From contig JAFDZS010000010.1 in NCBI GenBank assembly GCA_018266775.1, positions 121,983 through 185,982 on the forward strand: DNA of 64,000 nt. The letters run 5' to 3'. A program made the position numbers and the translations under genes. Below are positions 42,240 to 51,129 of the stretch, piece by piece. How positions within the stretch are numbered: the stretch's first letter is position 1; every line of letters begins with the position of its first letter. Origin of the DNA: Bacteroidota bacterium. GTDB lineage: Bacteria > Bacteroidota > Bacteroidia > Chitinophagales > Chitinophagaceae. Below the pieces are notes generated by a model. That model was not told the origin of the DNA. It did not search any database and worked only from the letters and a program-made list of their open reading frames with translations.

Positions 42240-42695
42240 TTAAATCTTTACTTTAATCACCAGTTTTTTGATGGGTTGGTCATCAACCGCAATCATTGGT
42301 GCATGCACATCTTCCGGAAAGAAGATCACAAACTGGCCGCCGGTTAAGTTGAAATACATATCGGGAGCATCTGCATAAAAGCTGACATCTTTTTCAGGAT
42401 TGTATTCGCCTTTTGGCTGAGTACAGTTGTTGCGGGATTTCCAGCCGATGGTTTCATTACCGCGGATGCAAACCTGTATGTCGATGTTCTTATCATGACA
42501 TTCAAATTTGGCAGCAGACTCGGCAGCGGTTACGCCTGCTTTGTCTGAGTAGATGGCCTTTAAACCTTCTGCAATATCCGATTTGCCAATTTCAGCATTC
42601 ACTAAATCTGTACTGCTGATGTAGGCTGCAGCCTGGGCAAATAATGGATGCAGGCTGGTATATTTTGAAAGGTTAGCTAAAGAATCGATGATCAT
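42240..42695 (-). CDS. YhcH/YjgK/YiaL family (DUF386) protein
   Basis: 151 residues from the ATG at 42695 (a GTG four codons earlier is an alternative). The family shape is IIDSLANLSKYTSLHPLFAQAAAYI, then AAKFECHDKNIDIQVCIRG, and DMYFNLTGGQFVIFFPEDVHAPMI, with His and Glu of the cupin-like fold in ECHDKNIDIQ and DVHAP. These proteins bind a metal and are often beside sugar-acid genes, perhaps as isomerase or mutarotase-like helpers. The place at the head of a uronate/rhamnose region supports that. Confidence 0.85.
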   Translation of the reverse strand: MIIDSLANLSKYTSLHPLFAQAAAYISSTDLVNAEIGKSDIAEGLKAIYSDKAGVTAAESAAKFECHDKNIDIQVCIRGNETIGWKSRNNCTQPKGEYNPEKDVSFYADAPDMYFNLTGGQFVIFFPEDVHAPMIAVDDQPIKKLVIKVKI

Positions 42696-42800
42696 AATTT
42701 TGGACACTAATTTTTTTTATCACGAATTTTTTATCACGAATTACGCTTACTGATCCAGGACTAATTCCCAATTCCCAAATCCTAAATCCCAAATCCCCAC

Positions 42801-43826
42801 TTACCGCTGCACCCTTCCACTACCATCGCCTTTCATCAGTTCTTTTACATCACTGAGGGTGGCATGGTTAAGGTCGCCGGGGATGGTATGTTTTAATGCA
42901 GAAGCAGCTACACCAAATTCAGCAGCATCAGGCATGTTCATTCCGGTAACTAAACCGTAAATGAGACCGCTGGCAAAGCTATCGCCACTGCCTACACGAT
43001 CTACAATACGCACATTATATTTTTTGGTATGATAGAAATCGTTACCATCATATACCAATGCACTCCATCCATTATCGCTGGCGCTGTAGCTTTCCCGGAG
43101 TGAAGAGGCAATGAATTTAAAGCCAAACTTTTCTTTCATCTGTTTGAATACATCTTTATAACCATCCAGGTGCAGTTCTCCTTTGGTAACATCGGTATGT
43201 GCCGCCTTGAAACCTAATGTAGTGTCAGCATCTTCTTCGTTACCAATACAAACATCCACGTACTGGCATAATCTGCTCATTACTTCACGGGCTTTTTCTT
43301 TACTCCATAATTTTTTACGGTAGTTAAGGTCAATGCTTGTAGTAATGCCTTTTGCTTTAGCCGTTTTCAACGCTGCTTCAGTTAATGCGGCGGCTTTATC
43401 GCTTAATGCAGGTGTAATGCCGGTAGTATGAAACCAGTCTGCACCTTCAAAAATTTTATCCCAGTTAAATTCGCTGGCATCCACATCTGCAATGGAAGCA
43501 CCGGCACGGTCATAAATTACCTGCGAAGCCCTCATGCTGGCACCAGTTTCTAAAAAGTAAATGCCCAGCCTGTCGCCACCGCGGGCAATATATTGTGTAT
43601 CCACACCATAACGGCGTAAATGATTAATAGCCGACTGACCAATGGCATTGTTGGGTACTTTGGTAACAAAGGTTCCGTTTTCGCCATAGTTACATATAGC
43701 AGCAGCCACGTTGGCTTCGCCACCACCGTAGGTTACATCAAATGTATCAGCCTGAACAAATCTTTTGAAATCGGGAGTAGACAAGCGCAGCATGATCTCT
43801 CCAAGTGTAACAACTTTTTTAGGCAT
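42801..43826 (-). CDS. kdgK: 2-keto-3-deoxygluconate kinase (PfkB family)
   Basis: 341 residues. PfkB signatures are GGGEANVAAAICNYG near the N terminus and VDRVGSGDSFASGLIYGL at about 278-295, where Asp of GSGDS is the catalytic base. Within the family, pairing with KDPG aldolase across a divergent promoter points to 2-keto-3-deoxygluconate as the substrate, phosphorylated to KDPG. It starts with ATG at 43826 and is divergent from the aldolase, the spacer carrying a possible LacI-type operator. Confidence 0.85.
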   Translation of the reverse strand: MPKKVVTLGEIMLRLSTPDFKRFVQADTFDVTYGGGEANVAAAICNYGENGTFVTKVPNNAIGQSAINHLRRYGVDTQYIARGGDRLGIYFLETGASMRASQVIYDRAGASIADVDASEFNWDKIFEGADWFHTTGITPALSDKAAALTEAALKTAKAKGITTSIDLNYRKKLWSKEKAREVMSRLCQYVDVCIGNEEDADTTLGFKAAHTDVTKGELHLDGYKDVFKQMKEKFGFKFIASSLRESYSASDNGWSALVYDGNDFYHTKKYNVRIVDRVGSGDSFASGLIYGLVTGMNMPDAAEFGVAASALKHTIPGDLNHATLSDVKELMKGDGSGRVQR

Positions 43827-43922
43827 CGTTAATTGAATATTTCTGGTTAATAATAAACTTGATTCGGGAATTCAAAGTTGATTATAAATTGTTGATTATG
43901 CAAGCAAATGAAATCGAAATCT

Positions 43923-43938
43923 ACGCAATCGTTTCCGT
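43923..43938. promoter_or_regulatory. LacI-family operator-like palindrome between kdgK and eda
   Basis: ACGCAATCGTTTCCGT has the central AAnCGnTT core and arms of LacI-family operators, with two mismatches in the symmetry. It lies between the divergent starts of the kinase and the aldolase. No LacI-type gene is in the window, so the regulator would be elsewhere. Confidence 0.35.
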
Positions 43939-44007
43939 AAATACAATTGCATCATTTCCGTTTTCATTGGGAAAATGTTGGTACTTTCACCACCTAAAAA
44001 AATAACG

Positions 44008-44670
44008 ATGGCCAACCAGGAAGCTATATTAAGCGGTATTATTGAACAGGGATTTTTACCCTTATATTTTAATAAAGATACGCAGGTAAGTATAGACCTG
44101 ATGAAAACACTCTACAATTGTGGTGTGAAAAGTTTGGAATATACCAACCGCGGCGATGATGCCCTCAAAAATTTTAAAGCCATGAAAGCGGTACGTGATG
44201 CAGAACTGCCGGGCATGAGTTTAGGCGTGGGTACTATCAAAAACACGGCAGATGCACAGGCGTTCATTGATGCTGGTGCCGACTTTATGATTGGCCCCGG
44301 TTACGAACAAAGTGTTGCTGACCTTGCAAAGAAAACCGGCATCTTTTATTCCCCGGGTTGTATGACACCGAGTGAAATCATTACAGCAGAAAATAACGGC
44401 ATTCAATTGGTGAAATTATTTCCAGGCAATATCCTGGGGCCAGATTTTATGTCGGCCATAAAAGAAGTATTCCGCAATTTAAAATTTATGCCCACCGGTG
44501 GTGTGGATCTTGACCTGGCGAACCTGCAGGCCTGGTTTAAAGCGGGTGTTTGTGCGGTGGGCATGGGCAGCAAACTCATTACCAAAAAAATTATGGAAGA
44601 GAAGGATTATGCCGGGCTGGAAACAAAGATCAAACAATGTTTTGCTTTAATACAGGAAGCCAAAAAATAA
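44008..44670 (+). CDS. eda: KDPG (2-keto-3-deoxy-6-phosphogluconate) aldolase
   Basis: 220 residues from the ATG at 44008 (frame open from 43975). TIM-barrel motifs: LPLYFNKDTQVSIDLMKTLYNCGVKSLEYTNR, LGVGTIKNTADAQAFIDAGADFMIGP, the Schiff-base Lys in IQLVKLFPGN, and FMPTGGVDLDLANLQAWFKAG. It splits KDPG into pyruvate and glyceraldehyde-3-phosphate, the last step of uronate breakdown through KDG. The MFS gene follows after 57 bases, which carry a hairpin. Confidence 0.93.
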   Translation: MANQEAILSGIIEQGFLPLYFNKDTQVSIDLMKTLYNCGVKSLEYTNRGDDALKNFKAMKAVRDAELPGMSLGVGTIKNTADAQAFIDAGADFMIGPGYEQSVADLAKKTGIFYSPGCMTPSEIITAENNGIQLVKLFPGNILGPDFMSAIKEVFRNLKFMPTGGVDLDLANLQAWFKAGVCAVGMGSKLITKKIMEEKDYAGLETKIKQCFALIQEAKK

Positions 44671-44682
44671 ACCACTATCTTT

Positions 44683-44703
44683 AGCCACCATCAACCGGTG
44701 GCT
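44683..44703 (+). other. Hairpin between eda and the MFS carrier
   Basis: AGCCACC pairs with GGTGGCT around ATCAACC, followed by a T-rich stretch, 12 bases after the eda stop. It may lower or stop transcription into the carrier gene. Confidence 0.5.
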
Positions 44704-44727
44704 TTATCATTTAACAAACGATTGACT

Positions 44728-46074
44728 ATGCTTAAAGAACAGATTGGCAAGTACAGGTGGGTGATTTGTACACTGCTGCTTTTCTCCACCACTATTAATT
44801 ATATGGACAGGCAGGTGATCAGTTACCTGAAATCATTTTTTTGTTCACCAATAGAAAATGGAGGCTTTGGCTGGTCGAATTCTGACTTTTCGTATGTTAC
44901 AGCATTCTTTACAGCATTTTATGCAGGGATCACTATAGTTGCCGGTTTAATTATTGATAAAATTGGAACTAAATTAGGGCTGGCACTTTCACTGATCACC
45001 TGGTCTGTATTCGGCATTGCCAATGCTTTTGCCGGTGGCACAGTCGCAATTCATATTTTTGTGAGAAGTTTGTTTGGCCTGGGCGAAGCGGGCAACTTTC
45101 CTGCTTCAATTAAAACGGTGGCAGAATGGTTTCCTAAAAAAGAACGGGCACTCGCAACCGGTATATTTAACAGCGGCTCCAATATCGGCGCCATGATATC
45201 TGCTTTGTTTGTACCCTGGTGTTTAATATATTTCGGAAATACTTTGGGCTGGAAAATGGCTTACATCATTACCGGCTCAGCGGGTTTCTTATGGCTCATC
45301 TTTTGGTTTTGGTTGTATGATACTCCCAGCAAACAAAAACGTTTATCTAAACCTGAATATGATTATATCCATAGTGATGATGAACCTGCAGTTGGTAATG
45401 TGGCAGCAGAAGAAAAAAAGGTAGCCTGGGGAAGGTTATTCAGTTACAAACAAACATGGTCATTCTTTTGGGGTAAATTTTTAACTGATGGTGTTTGGTG
45501 GTTCTACCTGTTCTGGTTACCCGATTATCTGATTAAACAATTTGGTATGACCACCGAGGAGGTGAAGTGGCCTTCGTTTATTGTGTATGGTATTGCAATT
45601 ATTGGAAGCGTATTTGGGGGAAGTATACCGCTGTTTCTGATCAATAAGGGAATGCAGGTGTATAAAGCCCGTACCACAGCAATGTTAATGATTGCTTTAG
45701 TGCCATTATTAGTATTGACTACACAATATTTTGGCAATGTGCAACGCTTCGGCTCATCTGCCATGTACCTGGCGGTTTCTGTTATTTGTATCGCTGCTGC
45801 TGCTCACCAGGCATGGAGTGCCAACTTGTTTACAACAGTATCTGATATGTTTCCCAAAAAAGCAGTGGGTTCAGTTACAGGCATCGGAGCAATGGCAGGG
45901 GGTTTGGGTGGCGTATTAGTACAATTAATGGCAGGTAAACTAACCGACATGTTTAAGACTAACCCACAGGAGGCATACTTAATAATGTTTGTTTTTTGCG
46001 GGCTGGCTTATCTTACTGCATGGATTATTATGAAGGCATTGGTACCAAGACATAAACCCATTACAGATATCTAA
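44728..46074 (+). CDS. MFS transporter, hexuronate/ExuT-like
   Basis: 448 residues from the ATG at 44728 (the frame also has a GTG at 44698). Twelve membrane helices. The NYMDRQVISYL motif near residue 28, GLGEAGNFPASIKTVAEWFPKKERALATGIFNSGSNIGAM and the loop-6 region are typical of the anion:cation symporter branch with ExuT/galactonate carriers. Beside KdgK and KDPG aldolase it probably brings in galacturonate or glucuronate with a proton or sodium. Confidence 0.85.
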   Translation: MLKEQIGKYRWVICTLLLFSTTINYMDRQVISYLKSFFCSPIENGGFGWSNSDFSYVTAFFTAFYAGITIVAGLIIDKIGTKLGLALSLITWSVFGIANAFAGGTVAIHIFVRSLFGLGEAGNFPASIKTVAEWFPKKERALATGIFNSGSNIGAMISALFVPWCLIYFGNTLGWKMAYIITGSAGFLWLIFWFWLYDTPSKQKRLSKPEYDYIHSDDEPAVGNVAAEEKKVAWGRLFSYKQTWSFFWGKFLTDGVWWFYLFWLPDYLIKQFGMTTEEVKWPSFIVYGIAIIGSVFGGSIPLFLINKGMQVYKARTTAMLMIALVPLLVLTTQYFGNVQRFGSSAMYLAVSVICIAAAAHQAWSANLFTTVSDMFPKKAVGSVTGIGAMAGGLGGVLVQLMAGKLTDMFKTNPQEAYLIMFVFCGLAYLTAWIIMKALVPRHKPITDI

Positions 46075-46220
46075 GGCAGCATAGATGGGAAGTTGTCAGC
46101 AGGCTTCTGTGAAAAAGTTGAAGGTTGAAATATATTTGACCGTGAACGACTGAATACGGATAACTGACCACAGCTTTTGGCCATCAACTATTGACCATTG
46201 ACTATTCACCATTCACCACC

Positions 46221-47249
46221 TCATAACGAACTTCTCAGTGTTAAATAAAACCTGGCTTCAATATGCTCTGCAGATTTGTTGAGGATGAGTTCTGCAGCCT
46301 TTTCTCCCATCATCTGGAAATCGGTGCTGATGGTAGTGATGCCATTGAGGATGATCTTTTTTAATGCCGTTTCATTGTAAGAAATTACCCCCACATCTTT
46401 GCCCACATTAAATTTACTATTGAGGATTTTTTCAATCAGTGTTACCAGGTCATCTTCCATAAGGTTGATGTAGGCTTCGCCTTTATTAATTTCTTCCTTC
46501 TTAATATCGTGCACAATCTTATGCGTAAAAGCATAATCCTGGCAAAATTTGGCAAAGCCGGTAGTAATTTCCTCAGGATGATACGTGTATTCCGGTAAAA
46601 TAATTTTCAGTGTATGATATTTGGTAAGGTTGGGCAACGCCTGTTCCAGTGCCACATAAATGTCTTTATCAAAATTTTCATAAATGGCGCCGAAGTTGCC
46701 GGTAACACCGGGCACCAGTTTATCTAACAAAATCAATTTCTCTTTGGGAATATTATTGAGAATTTTATAGGCATTTTCCCCGCCATCCAGGAAATGCGCA
46801 ATGATCACATAGTAATCATAATCTTCTTTACTGTTCAGCAATAAATTTTTAAACAGGGAAAAGTTGTTGTTGTACACATAAAAGTCGATGGTGGCTGCTT
46901 CTCCCAATGTAGCAACAAACGCATCGTAAATAATTTTTTTGTGGGCACTCAGTTTATTAAACATGAGAAACACTTTTACCTTACGGCCCACATCAGTATT
47001 CTTAATAAAATAACCTTTGCCGGGCACTGAGCCGATAATACCAATTTTTTTCAGGTAGCGGTATCCTTTTTCAGCAGTATCGCGTGAAATTTCAAATTCA
47101 AAACTCAGCTCGTTAATGCTGGGCAGTACATCGTCCAGTTGCAGCTTCTGGGTTTCAATGGCTTTAATAATACAGTTGGCCAGCTGCTGGTATTTAGGTG
47201 TGGCCGAGAATTCGTCGATGTAGATCAGTTTATTAAATGGAGACAGCAT
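46221..47249 (-). CDS. GntR-type regulator with periplasmic-binding-protein-like effector domain
   Basis: 342 residues. The N-terminal winged helix-turn-helix is at about 15-82 (PKYQQLANCIIKAIETQKLQLDDVLPSINELSFEFEISRDTAEKGYRYLKKIGIIGSVPGKGYFI). The remainder is LacI/PBP1-like (KVKVFLMFNKLSAHKKIIYDAFV, VISYNETALKKIILNGITTISTDFQMMGEKAAELIL). It should bind sugar ligands and DNA. The gene is divergent from rhaT (148 bases apart), so rhamnose or a rhamnose metabolite is the likely ligand and the rha operon the likely target; that is inference. Confidence 0.86.
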   Translation of the reverse strand: MLSPFNKLIYIDEFSATPKYQQLANCIIKAIETQKLQLDDVLPSINELSFEFEISRDTAEKGYRYLKKIGIIGSVPGKGYFIKNTDVGRKVKVFLMFNKLSAHKKIIYDAFVATLGEAATIDFYVYNNNFSLFKNLLLNSKEDYDYYVIIAHFLDGGENAYKILNNIPKEKLILLDKLVPGVTGNFGAIYENFDKDIYVALEQALPNLTKYHTLKIILPEYTYHPEEITTGFAKFCQDYAFTHKIVHDIKKEEINKGEAYINLMEDDLVTLIEKILNSKFNVGKDVGVISYNETALKKIILNGITTISTDFQMMGEKAAELILNKSAEHIEARFYLTLRSSL

Positions 47250-47362
47250 GGTGCAGGTTTCAGCTTACGGTGTTGCCCGTAACCCGTTACAAAAATAGTT
47301 TTTTTAAAAGAAACATGATAGTGCATGATGCCGCACGGGCCTTTTCAATCTATTTTACAGTG

Positions 47363-47371
47363 TAATTTTTG
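47363..47371 (+). promoter_or_regulatory. Possible promoter of the rha operon
   Basis: TAATTTTTG resembles TAnnTTTG with one extra spacer base; it lies 26 bases before the rhaT ATG. The intergenic region also has a direct repeat ATGATAGTGCATGAT near 47316 that could bind the GntR-type regulator. Confidence 0.3.
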
Positions 47372-47397
47372 CTAAGCTATATAAAAAAACGATCTGT

Positions 47398-48537
47398 ATG
47401 GGAGTTATTCTGGGGGTAATATTTCACTTTGTAGGAGGGTTTGCATCGGGCAGTTTTTATATGCCCTTCAAAAAAGTAAAGGGCTGGAGTTGGGAGAGTT
47501 TCTGGATCATCGGTGGTTTATTTTCCTGGCTCATCGTTCCACCGCTTGCTGCTTATCTTACCATCCCCGGTTTTTCAGCTATTATTAAAGCTGCACCTAC
47601 ATCAGTAATTTTTTCTACATTCTTCATGGGTTTGTTGTGGGGCATCGGCGGTTTAACTTATGGCCTTGGTGTTCGCTATCTCGGCGTATCGCTGGGCAGT
47701 TCTATCATTCTCGGCCTTTGCTCTGTTTTCGGGGCACTGGTACCTTCAATATATTATTATTTCAACCCCACAAAAGGAAAAGATACCATTGCCGATCTGT
47801 TTGGCAGCAGCTGGGGTTTAACTGTTATGGGCGGGCTTTTACTGTGTATCGTGGGCATTTATATTTGCGGGCGTGCAGGCAGCATGAAAGATAAAGACCT
47901 TGCAGCCTGTTCAGCCGGCGGCGCCACATCAGAAGACCTGATTGATACGGTTGACGGTGATTATGCGCATACGCACCGCGATGCATCGGGCAGTGAATTT
48001 TATTTGATGAAAGGGTTGATCCTGGCTATTATATCCGGCGTACTCAGCGCCTGTTTTAGTTTTGGTATAGAGGCGGGCAGCAGCATGGGCGCCACTGCCA
48101 ATGAAATCTGGAAAGCTGCTCATCCGGGCCAGGGCGAGTTTTTATTCAGAAATAATGTCATTTTTGTAGTGATTTTATGGGGCGGGTTAACCACCAACCT
48201 CATCTGGTGTTTAATATTGAACGCACGCAATAAATCTTTTGGCGATTACGGTAACGAAAAGACGCCGTTATTGAAAAATTATCTCCTTTGTGCTTTAGGC
48301 GGAACAACATGGTTCCTGCAGTTTTTTTTCTATGGAATGGGAGAGAGCAGGATGGGAAATGGCGCCAGTTCATGGATCTTGCACATGTCTTTCATCATCC
48401 TCGTGGCCAACATGTGGGGCATAGTATCGAAAGAATGGAATGGTGTAACAGCATCTACCAAAAAAACAATTATTATCGGTATACTTACCATCATTGCATC
48501 TGTAATTATTGTAGGTATCGGTAATTCAATGAAATAA
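47398..48537 (+). CDS. rhaT: L-rhamnose:H+ symporter RhaT
   Basis: 379 residues, about 10 membrane helices. It begins GVILGVIFHFVGGFASGSFYMPFKKVKGWSWESFWIIGG, the RhaT signature, and continues YGLGVRYLGVSLGSSIILGLCSVFGAL and a late WFLQFFFYGMGESRMG. It is of the drug/metabolite transporter superfamily and takes up L-rhamnose with a proton. It is the first gene of the rha operon, 27 bases ahead of the fused aldolase. Confidence 0.95.
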   Translation: MGVILGVIFHFVGGFASGSFYMPFKKVKGWSWESFWIIGGLFSWLIVPPLAAYLTIPGFSAIIKAAPTSVIFSTFFMGLLWGIGGLTYGLGVRYLGVSLGSSIILGLCSVFGALVPSIYYYFNPTKGKDTIADLFGSSWGLTVMGGLLLCIVGIYICGRAGSMKDKDLAACSAGGATSEDLIDTVDGDYAHTHRDASGSEFYLMKGLILAIISGVLSACFSFGIEAGSSMGATANEIWKAAHPGQGEFLFRNNVIFVVILWGGLTTNLIWCLILNARNKSFGDYGNEKTPLLKNYLLCALGGTTWFLQFFFYGMGESRMGNGASSWILHMSFIILVANMWGIVSKEWNGVTASTKKTIIIGILTIIASVIIVGIGNSMK

Positions 48538-48564
48538 TAAACGATTACGATTAAATGGAATTTT

Positions 48565-50685
48565 ATGTCGGTGAAAACAACAGAATTTAAACATGTAAGC
48601 TATCTCTGGGACGATGCCAAAGCTGCATCTATGGCCGGGGATGAAGTGGCGTTGCTGATATACCGCTCTAATTTGCTGGGGGCAGATTTAAGGCTCACCA
48701 ATTATGGCGGAGGCAATACCTCCTGCAAGGCCATGGCAAAAAATCCACTAACGGGAGAAGAAACCGAAGTGATGTGGGTAAAAGGCAGCGGTGGAGATAT
48801 TGGTACATTAAAGAAAAGCGGGCTTGCAGCATTGTATGTAGACCGCCTGCGCAGTTTGAAAAACGTATACCGTGGCCTTGCGTATGAAGATGAAATGGTG
48901 GAACTGTTCAATCATTGTATTTATGATTTGGCTTCCAAAGCGCCATCAATTGATACACCATTGCATGGTTTCTTACCCTTCAAACATATTGACCACCTGC
49001 ATCCCGATGCTGCCATTGCCATTGCTGCTGCAAAAGATGGCAAAAAGATCACACAGGAATTATTTAATGGCACCATTGGCTGGGTGGAATGGCAAAAGCC
49101 TGGTTTCGATTTAGGGTTGAAACTGAAACAATGCCTGGATGAAAATCCCGGTATACGCGGTATCATGTTAGGCTCTCACGGTTTATTTACCTGGGGCGAT
49201 ACCGCTTATGAAAGTTATATCAACACATTGGAAGTGATTGAACGCTGCGCAGAATATTTGGAAGATAACTACGGTAAAAAAGGGCCGGTGTTCGGCGGGC
49301 AAAAAATTACATCCCTGCTAAAAGAACAAAGATTGAAGCAGGCTGCAGCATTAGCTCCGGTGTTAAGAGGGTTCTGTTCTTCCTATACAAAAATGATTGG
49401 CCATTTTACCGATGATGAAAGGGCGCTTGAATTTATGAACTCTAACGACCTGGATAAACTGGCTCCGCTGGGAACCAGTTGCCCGGATCACTTCCTGCGT
49501 ACCAAGATCAGTCCGCTGGTATTGGAACTAAAAGCAGACACGGATTTAAGTGATGTAACAGCATTAAAAGAAAAACTGGCGCCTGCGTTTGAGGGATACC
49601 GTAAGATGTATGCAGATTATTACAACACCTGCAAACATCCCAACAGCCCGGCCATGCGTGACCCTAACCCGGTGGTGATTTTATATCCCGGCATAGGCAT
49701 GTTTACTTTTGCAAAAGATAAACAAACGGCAAGGGTGGCAGCAGAATTTTATATCAATGCCATCAATGTAATGAAAGGTGCAGAAGCGATTTCTGAATAT
49801 ACTTCACTGCCCCGCCAGGAAGCCTTCAATATTGAATACTGGTTGCTGGAAGAAGCCAAACTGCAGCGTATGCCCAAGCCCAAAGCATTGAGCGGGCGCA
49901 TTGCACTGGTAACCGGTAGTGCAGGCGGCATTGGTAAAGCCATTGCAAAAAGATTTGCAGAAGAAGGGGCCTGTGTCATCATCAATGATATTAATGAAGA
50001 AAGGTTGAAAGGTGCAGCAGAGGAATTTCAAAAAGCATTTGGCAAAGATGCCAGTGCTGCCACAACACTGGATGTAACCAGCAAAGCATCTATCGATACA
50101 GCAATGGAAAATGTTGCCCTGGCATTTGGCGGTGTGGATATCATCATCAACAATGCAGGCATCAGCACATCAAAACCCATTGCAGACCATACAATAGCCG
50201 ACTGGGATAAATTGTATGATATTTTGGTGAAAGGGCAATTTTTAGTTTCGCAGGCAGGCATTGCCGTTATGCGCAAACAAAATATTGGTGGCGATATTGT
50301 AAACGTGGTATCTAAAAATGCCGTAGTGGCCGGGCCAAACAATGCAGGATACGGATCTGCCAAAGCAGCGCAGGCGCATTTAACCAGGTTACTGGCTGCT
50401 GAACTGGGTGCAGATAAGATACGTGTGAACACCGTGAACCCCGATGCTGTGATTGCAGACAGTAACATCTGGGCCGGCGGCTGGGCCGAAGGAAGGGCAA
50501 AAGCGTATGGAATTACAGTAGATGAACTGCCTGCTTATTACGCCAAACGCACATTACTGAACGAAGCAATTTTACCGGAAGATATAGCCAACGCATGTTT
50601 TGCATTTGTTGGCGGATTGCTGAATAAATCAACCGGCAATGTATTGAATGTGGATGGCGGTGTGGCCATGGCATTCTTACGTTAA
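48565..50685 (+). CDS. rhaEW: Bifunctional rhamnulose-1-phosphate aldolase / lactaldehyde dehydrogenase (RhaEW-type)
   Basis: 706 residues with two domains. The N-terminal class II aldolase (about 1-430) has LTNYGGGNTSCK, FNHCIYDLASKAPSIDTPLHGFLPFKHIDHLHPDA with zinc-type His, and GSHGLFTWGDTAYES. The C-terminal SDR (about 440-706) has VTGSAGGIGKAIAKRF (TGxxxGxG), NNAGIS and the catalytic YGSAK. In the known RhaEW fusions, rhamnulose-1-phosphate is cleaved to DHAP and L-lactaldehyde, which is oxidised to L-lactate. The downstream lutABC genes would use that lactate. It lies in the rhaT operon. Confidence 0.92.
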   Translation: MSVKTTEFKHVSYLWDDAKAASMAGDEVALLIYRSNLLGADLRLTNYGGGNTSCKAMAKNPLTGEETEVMWVKGSGGDIGTLKKSGLAALYVDRLRSLKNVYRGLAYEDEMVELFNHCIYDLASKAPSIDTPLHGFLPFKHIDHLHPDAAIAIAAAKDGKKITQELFNGTIGWVEWQKPGFDLGLKLKQCLDENPGIRGIMLGSHGLFTWGDTAYESYINTLEVIERCAEYLEDNYGKKGPVFGGQKITSLLKEQRLKQAAALAPVLRGFCSSYTKMIGHFTDDERALEFMNSNDLDKLAPLGTSCPDHFLRTKISPLVLELKADTDLSDVTALKEKLAPAFEGYRKMYADYYNTCKHPNSPAMRDPNPVVILYPGIGMFTFAKDKQTARVAAEFYINAINVMKGAEAISEYTSLPRQEAFNIEYWLLEEAKLQRMPKPKALSGRIALVTGSAGGIGKAIAKRFAEEGACVIINDINEERLKGAAEEFQKAFGKDASAATTLDVTSKASIDTAMENVALAFGGVDIIINNAGISTSKPIADHTIADWDKLYDILVKGQFLVSQAGIAVMRKQNIGGDIVNVVSKNAVVAGPNNAGYGSAKAAQAHLTRLLAAELGADKIRVNTVNPDAVIADSNIWAGGWAEGRAKAYGITVDELPAYYAKRTLLNEAILPEDIANACFAFVGGLLNKSTGNVLNVDGGVAMAFLR

Positions 50686-50787
50686 TAAACGATTTTACAT
50701 ACAAGCAATAAGCAATCAAAAAAGGTTGATGATTTTCTAATCTGTCAACCTCTATTTTTTTACATCACAACATCTAAATATAAACAC

Positions 50788-51102
50788 GTGTACAGGGTAG
50801 CATTTAAAATGCAGTTGTTCGGGGGGAAAAAAGAGGAATACAAAAAAAGGCATGATGAAATTTGGCCCGAACTGGCTGCACTGCTGAAAGAAACAGGAAT
50901 CAGTGAGTATTCTATCTTTCTCGACGAAAGCACCAATAGTTTATTTGGTGTGCTGAAAGCCACCGATCCATCTTTGCTGGAAAATTTACCGGCACAACCG
51001 GTGATGCAGCGCTGGTGGAATTACATGGCCGATATTATGGCCAGCAATCCCGATCACTCACCGGTAAGTATTCCTTTGGAAGAAGTGTTTTATTTGCCCT
51101 AA
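50788..51102 (+). CDS. rhaM: L-rhamnose mutarotase
   Basis: 104 residues from a GTG. The family core is RVAFKMQLFGGKKEEYKKRHDEIWPELAALLKETGISEYSIFLDESTNSLFGVL and RWWNYMADIM near the end, with His21 and Trp/Tyr residues of the RhaM active site. It speeds the alpha/beta conversion of L-rhamnose so that the isomerase gets its preferred form. It lies about 100 bases after the aldolase and 27 bases before the isomerase. Confidence 0.93.
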   Translation: MYRVAFKMQLFGGKKEEYKKRHDEIWPELAALLKETGISEYSIFLDESTNSLFGVLKATDPSLLENLPAQPVMQRWWNYMADIMASNPDHSPVSIPLEEVFYLP

Positions 51103-51129
51103 CTTGTTATACGAATTAAAGCCTGAATT

